64,000 nt of DNA from the NCBI RefSeq assembly GCF_904848585.1, contig NZ_CAJHCR010000009.1, positions 1 to 64,000 of the forward strand, in the 5' to 3' direction. The position numbers and the translations under genes were made by a program. This stretch comes from Paraburkholderia kirstenboschensis. GTDB taxonomy: Bacteria; Pseudomonadota; Gammaproteobacteria; Burkholderiales; Burkholderiaceae. The notes below the pieces were generated by a model, which had not been told where the DNA came from, made no database searches, and was given only the letters and a program-made list of their open reading frames with translations. Shown piece by piece: positions 44,816-53,682 of this stretch; positions within the stretch are counted from its first letter, which is position 1, and the number at the start of each line of letters is the position of its first letter.

Positions 44816-46369
44816 CTATCTCCGTTGAAAATCCGGCGAAACCAGCAAAAGCGCGATGGCCGTGGATGCGCTTTCGGCACGCGCCACGGCCGCTGCGCTC
44901 GGCGCGCTGAGCGATCCGGCGAGCAGAACCTGCCCCAGCGAACGGGCGTCGAGCCGGTCGCCGACGCGGGCGGCGAAGCGCTGCGCCACTTCCACGCGGC
45001 GCACCAGTGCATCGGGCGCGGCCCAGCTTGCAGCAATATCGTCGTAACCGGCAGGCGAGCCTGGCCGCCACACTGGTTGGCCGAGTTGCGCAAGCATGGG
45101 CGCTGCCTGCAGATTGCCAAGGTCTTGCCAGCCGAGCCCGCGCATCGAGGAGATCGCCCATTCCCACGGCGTCTTGAACTTGACGGCTGCGGGCGACCAC
45201 GCTTGCGGCATGTCGAGCAATGCGCGGTAGACGGACGGCAGATCGCCGCCGCTGCGCTCGAACACGCTCGCAAGCCGCTCGCTCACGTCTGGCGGCGGAT
45301 TGTCGGCAATGAAATGACGAGCCAGTTTCGAGCCGATGTGCTGCGCTGTCGCGGGCGCGCTTGCGAGATCATGCAGGATTGCGAGCGCCTGCTGTTCGCC
45401 TCGCTGATCGTAGCGGCGACCCATGATGGTTCGCGAGCCGGGCTCATGCAACGCCTCGCGGAACACGAAACTGCCCGGTGCAGAGGCCGCTTGCATCGGC
45501 GGGCTTGCCGGCATGCCTGCACTGGCTGAACTGCCGGGATTAACGGCATTAACGGCATTAACGGCATTAACGGGATTCCGTGGACTCGCAACGAGACTCC
45601 AACCGGTCAGCGCGCGGGCGAATTCGGTCACGTCGTCCTGGTTATAGCCACTGCGCACGCCTAGCGTATGCAGTTCCATGATTTCGCGCGCGAGATTTTC
45701 ATTGAGGCCGCGCTTGCGCTCGGGATTGCGCTGCGCGGCCCGCATCGCCGCGACGCTGTCCGGCCCTACCGAGCTCGTCTGATCGAGAAACAGTTGCATG
45801 GCCGGATGACGTTCCACCGCGACCAGCATGTCCTCGAAACGGCCCAGCACATGTGGGCGGATCGCTTCGGCTTCGAATGAGCCGGCGAGCGCCGCCACAG
45901 CGGGTTTTTCCGCCGACACCGCAAAGTGGTTAGCCCAGAAATGAACCAGCCGCTCGACAAAGGGCGTCTGTGTGGTCAGTGCGCTGGTCACTCGCGCATT
46001 CACGGACGATCGATAGTTGTCGCGAATTTCCGCGCGAATCGCCTTTCTTTCGGCTTCCTTATCTTTGCGCGTGTCGCTTTGCGATGCCGCTTGCTCACCT
46101 GTCTGAGCATTCGTTTGTGCGGGCATGCTCGCTCCGCCCGGATTGCGCTGAGTCTGCAAACGCAACTGCATGCGCTGCTGCTCCAGTTCGCTTGATATTG
46201 TCAGCGCATCCGGCTGGCTCGCCCACGCAGCCGGCTTCGGCTGATACTGATCGAGCTGCGCGAGCAGCCAGGCTTTCGGATCGGCGGGCGCCTTATCGTC
46301 AGGGCGCGCGCCCAGGCCGAAACGGTTCAGCGCAATCGCAGCGGCAGTGAGATTCGGTTGCGCAGCCAT
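44816..46369 (-). CDS. DUF1800 protein
   Basis: A 517-residue DUF1800 protein: AAIALNRFGLGARPDD at the start, then VERLVHFWANHFAVS and NLAREIMELHTLGVRSGYNQDDVTEFARALTGWS. It is predicted to work with the Tat-exported DUF1501 protein, but no clear signal peptide is visible at this start. A run of V-N-A triplets near residue 270 comes from a 9-bp tandem repeat in the DNA. The gene follows the Spy-like gene by 71 bp, in an operon headed by an ECF sigma factor. Confidence 0.92.
   Translation of the reverse strand: MAAQPNLTAAAIALNRFGLGARPDDKAPADPKAWLLAQLDQYQPKPAAWASQPDALTISSELEQQRMQLRLQTQRNPGGASMPAQTNAQTGEQAASQSDTRKDKEAERKAIRAEIRDNYRSSVNARVTSALTTQTPFVERLVHFWANHFAVSAEKPAVAALAGSFEAEAIRPHVLGRFEDMLVAVERHPAMQLFLDQTSSVGPDSVAAMRAAQRNPERKRGLNENLAREIMELHTLGVRSGYNQDDVTEFARALTGWSLVASPRNPVNAVNAVNAVNPGSSASAGMPASPPMQAASAPGSFVFREALHEPGSRTIMGRRYDQRGEQQALAILHDLASAPATAQHIGSKLARHFIADNPPPDVSERLASVFERSGGDLPSVYRALLDMPQAWSPAAVKFKTPWEWAISSMRGLGWQDLGNLQAAPMLAQLGQPVWRPGSPAGYDDIAASWAAPDALVRRVEVAQRFAARVGDRLDARSLGQVLLAGSLSAPSAAAVARAESASTAIALLLVSPDFQRR
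45541..45585. repeat. 9-bp in-frame tandem repeat (VNTR)
   Basis: TAACGGCAT is repeated four times exactly (45541-45576) plus one degenerate unit ending at 45585. On the coding strand each unit adds V-N-A to the DUF1800 protein, so changes in copy number keep the reading frame. Confidence 0.9.
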
Positions 46370-46440
46370 GCCATCCTCTTCGGCGTTAGATAAAGCTTGA
46401 ACGTGCGGCGCGATAGATATCCGTCGCGCCCGTCTGATTT

Positions 46441-46950
46441 TTAATCACCCGCAGATGCCGGACTCGCCGGCCTGGCGACATTGGCGCCGGACAGCGGCTC
46501 GCGCCACTGTCCGCGCAAGCGCAGGCTGTCGGCGAACTTGACCCGCTCTTCGGGCGACAGCCCCGCCGCGAAATCCGCCACACTGCTTTCCACTTGCGCG
46601 CGCAGATTGCTGTCGGCCGCGCGCGTGCGAGCGAGGGCGGCGTCGAGCGCCGGGCGATCGAGCTGCGGAGCGGCCAGCAGACGCAACACCTCGCGCCGCC
46701 CTTCGCGTGCTTCGCGCGCGAACTGCCGTGCCTCGCGGCGCCCGTTCTTCAGAGTGTCGGCAAACTCTTTCTGCCGCTCGGGTGTAAGCGTCTGCGCGGC
46801 AAAGCGCAGCGCGCGCTGTTGCACGGCGAGCGGTGTCGTCGCGCCGCGCGCCGCAAACCATTGATAGGCACCACCGGCAATCGCGCCCAGCAGGAACACA
46901 TTGAGCACCAGCGAGGCCACGAGCACGATTTTCCATGAGCGGCTGTTCAT
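46441..46950 (-). CDS. Periplasmic Spy/CpxP-like heavy-metal-sensor protein
   Basis: A 169-residue membrane-anchored protein. One N-terminal hydrophobic helix (KIVLVASLVLNVFLLGAIAGGAYQW) is followed by a long, charged helical region with LTPERQKEFADTLKNGRREARQFAREAREGRRE and a second L-S-P-E-E-R-V-K-F-A-D-S-L. These LTxxQ-like paired motifs mark the Spy/CpxP/ZraP (heavy-metal resistance, DUF305-like helical) group. It overlaps the putative anti-sigma gene by 4 bp. It may sense envelope stress or metals for the sigma factor. Confidence 0.82.
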   Translation of the reverse strand: MNSRSWKIVLVASLVLNVFLLGAIAGGAYQWFAARGATTPLAVQQRALRFAAQTLTPERQKEFADTLKNGRREARQFAREAREGRREVLRLLAAPQLDRPALDAALARTRAADSNLRAQVESSVADFAAGLSPEERVKFADSLRLRGQWREPLSGANVARPASPASAGD

Positions 46951-47369
46951 TCGCCGCTCCAGTCGGCGGATGAACCACCGAAACTCGACGTCAGATAAGA
47001 GGACTCGTGCACGGGCGGCACCGTTTCGGTCAAGACGAAAAATGACACGGCCAAAGCGCCGGCTGCGCCGCCGAGCAAGCCGACGCCCGCGACCGCCGCG
47101 CCTGACCACCACCATGCGCGCCGCTGCAAAGCGGGCTTCCGCGGCAGCGGCGCGCCGCCGATGATGCCCTGCTGCAACGCCGCGTCCGGCGGCGCAACAT
47201 GGTCGGCGGCGAGCCACGTGTCGAGCTCGGCCGCTTCAGCGAGGTACGCATCCGCTTGCGCGCGATGCGCGTCCGCCCACGCCTGCCCCGCTGCTCGCTC
47301 CTGTTGCGGCCAGCGGCGCGGATCGGCGCCATAGGCTTCGACGATCTGATGAAATCTTTCTGGCGTCAT
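46947..47369 (-). CDS. Putative anti-sigma factor (single-pass membrane protein)
   Basis: A 140-residue protein with a cytosolic N-terminus (MTPERFHQIVEAYGADPRRWPQQE), one transmembrane segment (AWWWSGAAVAGVGLLGGAAGALAVSFFV, about 85-112) and a short outside tail. It overlaps the sigma gene upstream and the Spy-like gene downstream by 4 bp each. Position and topology fit an anti-sigma factor, but there is no ZAS zinc motif. I know similar N-termini beside ECF sigma genes as uncharacterised proteins. Confidence 0.65.
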   Translation of the reverse strand: MTPERFHQIVEAYGADPRRWPQQERAAGQAWADAHRAQADAYLAEAAELDTWLAADHVAPPDAALQQGIIGGAPLPRKPALQRRAWWWSGAAVAGVGLLGGAAGALAVSFFVLTETVPPVHESSYLTSSFGGSSADWSGE

Positions 47370-47950
47370 GACTTGTCCTTGCTAAGGCCGCTGCCGGCCA
47401 GTTGAGCGCGCAGATTGCGGCGCGCGCGGGCCAGCAGACTTTCCAGCGCATCGACGGTAACGCCCATTAGTGCAGCGGCGTCGGTGTTCGACATCTCCTG
47501 GTAATAGCTGAGCACCAGTGCCTCGCGTTGTCGCGCGGGCAAGGCGGCGAGTGCTTCGCGAACGCGCTCGTCGCGGGCGCGCGCTTCGAGCCGTGCATCC
47601 GGCGGCGCGGCGGGATCGACCTCGTCGGGCATGTCGTCGCGAGGATCTTCGCGTCGGCCGCGCAGGCGGTCATAGCAGAGATTGAGCGCGACGCGATGAA
47701 TCCACGTGTCGAATTTCGCCTCGCCTTCGCGCCAGCGCGTGGCCTGTTTCCAGATTCGCACGAACACTTCCTGCGCGACGTCTTCCGCTTCCATGCGATC
47801 GCCCAGCATGCGCGTGGCTAACGCGAGCAGACGCGGCAGCTTGCGCGCAACCAGTGTGCGCACGGCGGCCGGATCGTGCCGGCCGACCTGCTCCAACAGT
47901 TCCGCGTCGGGATCGCGTTCGCTCAAGAGGCCGCGCCCTGCCACACACAT
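47366..47950 (-). CDS. ECF-type RNA polymerase sigma factor
   Basis: A 194-residue sigma-70-family ECF factor. Region 2 reads LATRMLGDRMEAEDVAQEVFVRIWKQATRW with the DVAQEVF core, and region 4 reads LPARQREALVLSYYQEMSNTDAAALMGVTVDALESLLARARRNLR. GAAGGG precedes ATG 47950. It heads a five-gene run (sigma, putative anti-sigma, Spy-like, DUF1800, DUF1501), the first three with 4-bp overlaps, which suggests envelope-stress control of the exported DUF1501/1800 pair. Confidence 0.93.
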   Translation of the reverse strand: MCVAGRGLLSERDPDAELLEQVGRHDPAAVRTLVARKLPRLLALATRMLGDRMEAEDVAQEVFVRIWKQATRWREGEAKFDTWIHRVALNLCYDRLRGRREDPRDDMPDEVDPAAPPDARLEARARDERVREALAALPARQREALVLSYYQEMSNTDAAALMGVTVDALESLLARARRNLRAQLAGSGLSKDKS

Positions 47951-48053
47951 GCGATGCCCTTCACGTCGGTTTTATCCTCGTAGGTTCGTTGCGCTTGCAT
48001 TATTCGATCGCGGGTGCTCACGTGGGTGTTCACGCGCTTGTTCATGCGATTGC

Positions 48054-48155
48054 TCAATATACGACGACTGCCGGGCGATAGTAGACCGACCGCGCCGGGT
48101 AGACCACACAACCGCCGAGCGACGTCACGAGCAGCAATAAGAGCAGCGTTTTCAT
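48054..48155 (-). CDS. Tiny lipoprotein
   Basis: A 33-residue peptide: a short basic start (MK), a hydrophobic run ending LVTSLGGC (lipobox), then VVYPARSVYYRPAVVVY. After processing only about 18 residues remain, Tyr/Pro/Val rich. AAGGAGG lies upstream. It follows the YXWGXW gene by 32 bp. The frame extends upstream without resemblance, so the short form is preferred. Its role is unknown; possibly an outer-membrane-anchored partner of the YXWGXW protein. Confidence 0.7.
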   Translation of the reverse strand: MKTLLLLLLVTSLGGCVVYPARSVYYRPAVVVY

Positions 48156-48187
48156 GGCAGCTTGCCTCCTTGAGTCACGCGAGACCT

Positions 48188-48508
48188 TCACGCCCAATGA
48201 CCTTCGACCCAGCGCCAGTTCGGACCGCGCTGCACCCAATGTCCTGGCACCCAGTGATAACCGACGCGAACCGGCTGCCAATGGCCCGGCGCCCACTCGT
48301 AACGACCGTGGTGCCAACGCCAGCGGCCTTGGTCCCAGACATAGCCCGTGCGGGGCGCGGGCATGACTTCGACACGGGGCGGCGGTGGCGCGACAGGCGC
48401 GAGGATCACTGTCTGGGCGATGGCGGGTGCCGCCGTCAGCGCGGCAGCGCAGGTCGCCGCGACGGCGAGCATATAGCGTCCGAAGCGAAACGGCTTTTTC
48501 GATGTCAT
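48188..48508 (-). CDS. YXWGXW-repeat exported protein
   Basis: A 106-residue exported protein. The signal peptide (YMLAVAATCAAALTAAPAIA, cleavage before QTV) is followed by a proline stretch and Trp/Tyr/His-rich repeats: YVWDQGRWRWHHGRYEWAPGHW and YHWVPGHW, degenerate YXWGXW units ending in GHW. ATG 48508 with GGGAGA upstream. Such proteins are common in Burkholderiaceae envelopes, function unknown. It is paired with the tiny lipoprotein downstream. Confidence 0.88.
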   Translation of the reverse strand: MTSKKPFRFGRYMLAVAATCAAALTAAPAIAQTVILAPVAPPPPRVEVMPAPRTGYVWDQGRWRWHHGRYEWAPGHWQPVRVGYHWVPGHWVQRGPNWRWVEGHWA

Positions 48509-48656
48509 GTCGGTTTCTCCCATTCACTCAGTATCAAAGCGCGGCACGGCTTCGTTTCTTCTTAAACGCCGCAGCGGGGAAAATCCGTCGAACGCTTTGA
48601 ATACTCATAAATCTCGCAGCGACAATCGCCGCTGCGACGAGCCGAAACCGTGCAAC

Positions 48657-49619
48657 TCAGGACCGTCCGTGCTGCTCTTGCTCCGAGCGACGCCAGCCGG
48701 CGGGCGTCATGCCCAGATGTTGGGTGAAGGCGCGCCGGAACGCCGCCACGGATTGATACCCGACGTTCTCGGCTACGAGTTCCGTGGAAACGCCTGGTTT
48801 TTTCAACTCGTTGGCGGCCAATGCCATCCGGACATCTGTCAGGAGTTCATTGGGCGAGCGTCCCACCTTGTCCTGAAAGTGGCGAAGCAACGTCGCGCGC
48901 GACATGCTGCAAAGTGCGGACAGTTCAGACAGGGTCCACGGATAGGCCGGCTCGTTGAATATGGCCGCAAGCGCCGGAGCGAGGCGTGGATGTCCAGCGA
49001 GAGCCAGCAACCCTGTCGGCGCTTCGTCAGACTCGCCGGACATACGCAGCGCGAGCGCGAACAGCGCCGTCGACAGCGCGTTCAGCATTGCATAGCCTCC
49101 CAGCCTGTCCGCATTCGATTCCGCATGCATTAGCGCCATCAGACCTTTCAGTTGCGCAAGCGTCTCACCGTTGGACGAAGCCCCTGCGGGCGATGTCCGG
49201 ACGACGAGCCGGGGAGGAAGGTATGCCCGGATCAAGCGGTCATGCGGCGGCGCCAGCATGATTCGACCGCAAAGCATTTCAAGGCGCTGACCGGTGCCTT
49301 TATTTTCGCTAATGGTCAGGTTCAACGCCTGGCGCTCGCGCGCAGGCTTCGGCCGCGCACCGCTGCCGTCGTGAAGAATATGGGCGGAGCCGTGCGTCAA
49401 CATCACGATGTCGCCGGCGCCCAGGTCTTGCGGTTTGCCCTCGCCCGGCGTCTCCAGAATGGCCGATCCGCCGAGCACGATGTGATATGGCATTTCCCCG
49501 GCAGCCGAATCGTCGTAGATGACCTGCCAGGGGGCGCCGTACGAACATCGGAGTTCGAGCTGGCCGCGCACCGTCATCATGCCGAGCAGACGGCTCAGCC
49601 AATCAAGCGTGAGTGACAT
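48657..49619 (-). CDS. AraC-family regulator with cupin-type sensor domain
   Basis: A 320-residue AraC regulator. The N-terminal half is a cupin-type (AraC_binding_2/cupin_6) sensor with MPYHIVLGGSAILE and DLGAGDIVMLTHGSAHILHDG. The C-terminal half has two helix-turn-helix units (LSELSALCSMSRATLLRHFQDKVGRSPNELL and VAENVGYQSVAAFRRAFTQHLGMTPAGWR). ATG 49619 has GAGGTAGGT upstream. It is divergent from the AhpD-like and flavoprotein genes, its likely targets. Confidence 0.92.
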   Translation of the reverse strand: MSLTLDWLSRLLGMMTVRGQLELRCSYGAPWQVIYDDSAAGEMPYHIVLGGSAILETPGEGKPQDLGAGDIVMLTHGSAHILHDGSGARPKPARERQALNLTISENKGTGQRLEMLCGRIMLAPPHDRLIRAYLPPRLVVRTSPAGASSNGETLAQLKGLMALMHAESNADRLGGYAMLNALSTALFALALRMSGESDEAPTGLLALAGHPRLAPALAAIFNEPAYPWTLSELSALCSMSRATLLRHFQDKVGRSPNELLTDVRMALAANELKKPGVSTELVAENVGYQSVAAFRRAFTQHLGMTPAGWRRSEQEQHGRS

Positions 49620-49730
49620 ACCTACCTCGTTTGATACTTTCGAGCATGATATTGGCAATTCAGAGGCTCAACAAGATCATCGAGCGACCCTAAAGTGGAG
49701 GCTCCTAACCACCACTGCATGAGGTCAATC

Positions 49731-50270
49731 ATGAGTCGCATCGCAATCCCCGCAGTCACGAACGCCACGGGCGCCACCGCCGAAGTCTATGCACGGGTGC
49801 GAAAAATCGCTGGCGGCAGCGTGCCGAACCTGTTCGCGGCGCTCGGTCACCTTGCCCCCGCGACATTGAATGCCGTGCTGGACGCCGAAGGCGCGCTAGC
49901 GTCCGGCAGTCTCAGCAAACAGGATCTGGAAACCATCAAGCTGCTCGTCAGCGAGCAGACGGGTTGTGACTACTGCGTGGCCGCGCACACGATGCTGGGA
50001 AAGATGACGGGCCTCTCGCCCGAGGCGCTCCGTCAGATTCGCGCGGGCAAGGCGACGAGCGATGCGAAGCGCGACGCGCTCATCCACTTCGTGCTGACCC
50101 TGCAGAGCACGCGCGGCACGATTGATGAAAGCGAGTTGACAGCCATTCGCGCTGCCGGCTACAGCGACACGCAACTGGCTGAGATTTCGCTGGCGATCGC
50201 CATGACTATCTTCACCAATACATTCAATCGCATTAACGACACGGACGTCGATTTCCCGCCGGTCAAGTGA
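49731..50270 (+). CDS. Carboxymuconolactone decarboxylase/AhpD-like protein
   Basis: A 179-residue CMD-family protein with the AhpD-type redox motif EQTGCDYCVAAHTMLG (C-x-x-C followed by His). Members with this motif act as peroxidase or disulfide-exchange partners rather than decarboxylases. ATG 49731 has GAGGT upstream. The next gene on the strand, 126 bp away, encodes a flavin disulfide reductase that could recycle it. Divergent AraC regulation is likely. Confidence 0.9.
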   Translation: MSRIAIPAVTNATGATAEVYARVRKIAGGSVPNLFAALGHLAPATLNAVLDAEGALASGSLSKQDLETIKLLVSEQTGCDYCVAAHTMLGKMTGLSPEALRQIRAGKATSDAKRDALIHFVLTLQSTRGTIDESELTAIRAAGYSDTQLAEISLAIAMTIFTNTFNRINDTDVDFPPVK

Positions 50271-50396
50271 CACGTGCGTAGCCGGGCGGACTCGTCACGC
50301 GGTGACGTGCCGCTCGCCGCATCCGTTGTGCCCGGGCAGAAAGCTGGATCGCTGCCGCACCGGCCACACTAACTCGCAGGTGTATTGGAGGATTTC

Positions 50397-51797
50397 ATGT
50401 CTCACGTTGAACATTTCGATACGTTGATTCTCGGCAGCGGCCAGGGCGGCAAGCTCTTGGCGTGGCATCTCGGGCGATTGGGACGACGGGTCGGCGTAGT
50501 CGAACGACAGTGGGTGGGCGGCTCATGCCCCGCCGTGGCTTGCCTGCCGAGCAAAAATGAAATATGGAGCGCGCGCGTCGCGCATCTGGCGCGGCATGCC
50601 GGCGACTTCGGCACGACCACTGGTCCAGTCGCCGTCGACATGCTGAAGGTTCGCGAGCGCAAGCGCGGAATGATCGAGAGAGAGGCGGCGTTTCATGTGC
50701 AGGCGTATGCGTCGAGCGGCGCCGAGTTGATCATGGGCTCCGGCCGCTTTATCGGACCGAAGACGATCGAGGTGCAGCTGAACGACGGCGGCACGCGCAC
50801 GCTCGTTGGCGACCAGGTGGTGGTCAATGTCGGCACGCACGCTGCGATTCCCGATGTGCCCGGATTGCTAGCCGCCGATCCGCTGACCCATATCGGCGCG
50901 CTAGATCTTGACTACGCGCCGGCGCATCTGGTCGTGCTCGGCGGAGGTTATATCGGCATCGAGATGGCACAGGCTTATCGCCGCTTCGGCAGCCGCGTGA
51001 CTATCGTCGAGCGCGGCGCCCGGCTGATGGCTCGCGAAGACGTGGACATCAGCGAAGAGATGCTTGGGATTCTGCGCAACGAAGGAATCGATGTCGTGAC
51101 GAGTGCTGAAACGCTCCGCGTCGAAGGCCGCTCCGGCACACAGGTTCGCATCGTACTGCGCACCGCTTCAGGGGAACGGGTGATCGACGCCAGTGACATC
51201 CTCGTTGCGGCAGGACGGGTTCCGAACACCGCCGGGATCGGCCTGGAACTGGCAGGCATCGAACTCGACGAGCGCGGATACATTCGCGTCAATGACAGGT
51301 TGCAGGCATCGGCGCCGGGCGTGTGGGCGATCGGCGAAGTCGCGGGCAGTCCGCAGTTCACGCATGTTTCGGTAGACGACTTCAGGATAGTGCGCGACAA
51401 CCTCGCGGGCGGACATCGAACGACAACCGACCGGCTGGTTCCGTACACGCTATTCACCGATCCGCCGCTCGCGCGCGTGGGCTTGAACGAAAGTGATGCG
51501 CTTCGTGACGGTATTGCGGTTCGCGTCGCAACACTCCCAATGAGCAATGTGCTGCGAACAGAAGCGACCGACGAAACTCAGGGATTCATGAAGGTACTCG
51601 TCGGCGCCGACGACGACCGTATCCTGGGATTCACGATGATCGGACCGGAAGCGGGAGAGGTAATGGCTTCGGTGCAGACGGCGATGATCGCCGAGCTTCC
51701 GTACCAGAAGCTACGCGATGCTGTCATCTCGCATCTGACGTTCGCCGAAGGTTTGGGGCCGCTTCTGTCGAAGGTACCCGCAAGGCTGGCTCCATAG
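50397..51797 (+). CDS. Pyridine nucleotide-disulfide oxidoreductase (LPD/MerA-like)
   Basis: A 466-residue class I flavin disulfide reductase. FAD loop LGSGQGG at the start, redox-active disulfide GGSCPAVACLPSK (C-x4-C, about 42-54), NAD(P) loop VVLGGGYIGIEMA, second FAD motif GVWAIGEV, and a C-terminal SHLTFAEG holding the catalytic His and Glu. The disulfide differs in filling residues from LPD and MerA (usually C-V-N-V-G-C). ATG 50397 has GGAGG upstream. It probably reduces the AhpD-like protein encoded next to it or a low-molecular thiol. Confidence 0.9.
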   Translation: MSHVEHFDTLILGSGQGGKLLAWHLGRLGRRVGVVERQWVGGSCPAVACLPSKNEIWSARVAHLARHAGDFGTTTGPVAVDMLKVRERKRGMIEREAAFHVQAYASSGAELIMGSGRFIGPKTIEVQLNDGGTRTLVGDQVVVNVGTHAAIPDVPGLLAADPLTHIGALDLDYAPAHLVVLGGGYIGIEMAQAYRRFGSRVTIVERGARLMAREDVDISEEMLGILRNEGIDVVTSAETLRVEGRSGTQVRIVLRTASGERVIDASDILVAAGRVPNTAGIGLELAGIELDERGYIRVNDRLQASAPGVWAIGEVAGSPQFTHVSVDDFRIVRDNLAGGHRTTTDRLVPYTLFTDPPLARVGLNESDALRDGIAVRVATLPMSNVLRTEATDETQGFMKVLVGADDDRILGFTMIGPEAGEVMASVQTAMIAELPYQKLRDAVISHLTFAEGLGPLLSKVPARLAP

Positions 51798-51961
51798 CTG
51801 ATCGGAGCCCGGGGCTGACCGAGCGAGCCCGTCGAATTTGACGCGCTCGCTCGTTACTTGCGTAGCCAGCCCGCCCGCGCCCGGACACGGTGAACGATCA
51901 GAGAAACGGGCGTCGCGACGGCCTGTCTTTCGGGTGTAGCACGACTTCAAACCAGTGCGAT

Positions 51962-52762
51962 TTATTTCCCTGGTTCAATTGGATCGAGACCGGTCTTTTC
52001 GAACACTGCCGACGCTGCCGGCGTTTTCAGATAAGAAATGAGCGCCGCAGCCCCTTCCCGCTCCTGTGCGGTTGTCGACACCGCGGCAGACACGACGCTC
52101 GCCTTCTGCACTTCTTCCGGAAGCGGCCCGACGTACTGAATCCCCTGAATGGCGCGAAGCTCGCTGATCTGTTGCAATCCGAGTTCGGCGTATCCCCGCT
52201 CAATGGCCGTTCCGACCAGTTCCTTCCCTTTGATCTGAACACTCGTGGCTTTCATTTGGTACGCGATACCGAGCTTGGGGAACAACGTCCCAGTGATATA
52301 GGTGCCGCTAGCTCCCTCCGAGAAAGCAACTGACTTTGCTGTGAGCAGTGCACTACGCAGTTTTTCCACGGTACTCACATCCGGCTTCGGCATGCCGGCC
52401 TGCACCGCGACGCCGATTCGTGAAGCAACGAGGTCTGTGCGAGTGTCCGGGAAAAACCTTCCCTGCCTGATCTGTTCGTCTAGCGCAGGGCGGATCATCA
52501 AGCAGACGTCCATTGCTTCGCCATTGCTGATGCGCATGGGCAACGCGTCAGCGGACGTCCCGTATGAAGGTCCCCACGATATGATGAGGTGATTGCCCGT
52601 CTGCCGTTCATAGCCCGGTCCGAGTTCTTTGAACGCTGCTGATAGCGCTCCCGTTGCAAGGACATGAACTCCAGCGGCATGAACTGCAGTCGACATTAGT
52701 GACCCGCCGAAAAATGCCGCAGACAGTGCCGCACATCGGAGGTTTGCATTGTTGATGATCAT
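51962..52762 (-). CDS. Orphan ModA-like periplasmic binding protein
   Basis: A 266-residue type II periplasmic-binding protein with a signal peptide (LRCAALSAAFFGGSLMSTAVHA, cleavage before AG). The start of the mature protein, VHVLATGALSAAFKELGPGYERQTGNHLIISWGPSYGTS, resembles ModA-family molybdate receptors, and FSEGASGTYITGTLFPKLGI follows. No permease or ATPase gene lies nearby, so it either serves a distant transporter or acts as a sensor. It is divergent from the IclR gene across 111 bp. Confidence 0.85.
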   Translation of the reverse strand: MIINNANLRCAALSAAFFGGSLMSTAVHAAGVHVLATGALSAAFKELGPGYERQTGNHLIISWGPSYGTSADALPMRISNGEAMDVCLMIRPALDEQIRQGRFFPDTRTDLVASRIGVAVQAGMPKPDVSTVEKLRSALLTAKSVAFSEGASGTYITGTLFPKLGIAYQMKATSVQIKGKELVGTAIERGYAELGLQQISELRAIQGIQYVGPLPEEVQKASVVSAAVSTTAQEREGAAALISYLKTPAASAVFEKTGLDPIEPGK

Positions 52763-52873
52763 CGGATTACCCTATTTTAGTAAATCTCGCGGCCGCTACG
52801 ATGTGCTTTGATGCACTCGGATGCGGCGTCGATATTCGGCCTTTTCACATTCAGCACGGCAAACCCCCTGTCT

Positions 52874-53665
52874 ATGGCGAGCAACAAGAATCACCAACCG
52901 GAACAGAGCGCTTCCCCATCGAATCGATCGCTCGAACGTGGGCTCGAGTTGCTGCGCGCCTTCGGCCCCGGCGCGACGCTTCTGGGCAACGGCGATCTGG
53001 CGGAACGCACGGGCCTGCCGAAGGCGACAGTGAGCCGCCTCACGCGAACGCTCGTGGAAGCCGGTTATCTCGAACACGACTCTGCGCGCAGGGCATATAG
53101 ACTGGGGCTGCCGGTGCTCAGTCTTGCGCAGGCGCTGCGCAGCGGATCCACCGTACTCAATGCCGCTGGACCGCTAATCCGCGACACTGCCCAGACCAGG
53201 CACATCAATGTCGGAATCGCGGGCGCCGACCGTGAAGAGATGGTCTACCTCGAGTCCATTCGTTATAACCAGCGAGCCTCATTACGCACCATCGTCTCGG
53301 GACAACGCGTGCCGATGGAACTGACGTCGCTCGGCCGGGCCTATCTCGCGATGCAGCCGCAGGCCGAATTCGCCCGTCTGATGGATGCATTCAAGCGACG
53401 CGGACGGAGCGGCTGGGAGCGTCTGGCAAAAGAAATCGCACAGGCCGTGGACGACGTTCACAGAAACGGCTGTTGCGTCGCAAGCTGGCAGCCAGAAGTG
53501 ATTGCGCTCGCAACGCCGCTCGCCATTCCCGGACACCGGTTGCTGGTCCTCAACTTCAGCGTCCGCACCGCCGCGCCGAAAGACAGCGTTGTGAGCGAAC
53601 TAGCGGCGCCGCTGCTGCGTCTGCGCGATGAGATAACAGCCGCATGCGCGCGCCTCGAAGGTTGA
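52874..53665 (+). CDS. IclR-family transcriptional regulator
   Basis: A 263-residue IclR-type regulator with an N-terminal winged helix (SLERGLELLRAFGPGATLLGNGDLAERTGLPKATVSRLTRTLVEAGYLEHD) and a C-terminal effector domain (VPMELTSLGRAYLA, VDDVHRNGCCVASWQPEVIALATPL). ATG 52874 gives the standard N-terminus. It converges on the ACS-family MFS gene, and two TTCCA-N5-TGGAA palindromes of IclR type lie upstream of that gene, so it most likely controls the MFS/isomerase/ligase module. Confidence 0.9.
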   Translation: MASNKNHQPEQSASPSNRSLERGLELLRAFGPGATLLGNGDLAERTGLPKATVSRLTRTLVEAGYLEHDSARRAYRLGLPVLSLAQALRSGSTVLNAAGPLIRDTAQTRHINVGIAGADREEMVYLESIRYNQRASLRTIVSGQRVPMELTSLGRAYLAMQPQAEFARLMDAFKRRGRSGWERLAKEIAQAVDDVHRNGCCVASWQPEVIALATPLAIPGHRLLVLNFSVRTAAPKDSVVSELAAPLLRLRDEITAACARLEG

Positions 53666-53682
53666 GACTGCAAGCATGAATT

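Noticed and set aside
48054-48527. A 157-residue protein in the lipoprotein frame
   Set aside because: The upstream part overlaps the YXWGXW gene in another frame and has no resemblance. Only the last 33 codons carry a signal and lipobox.
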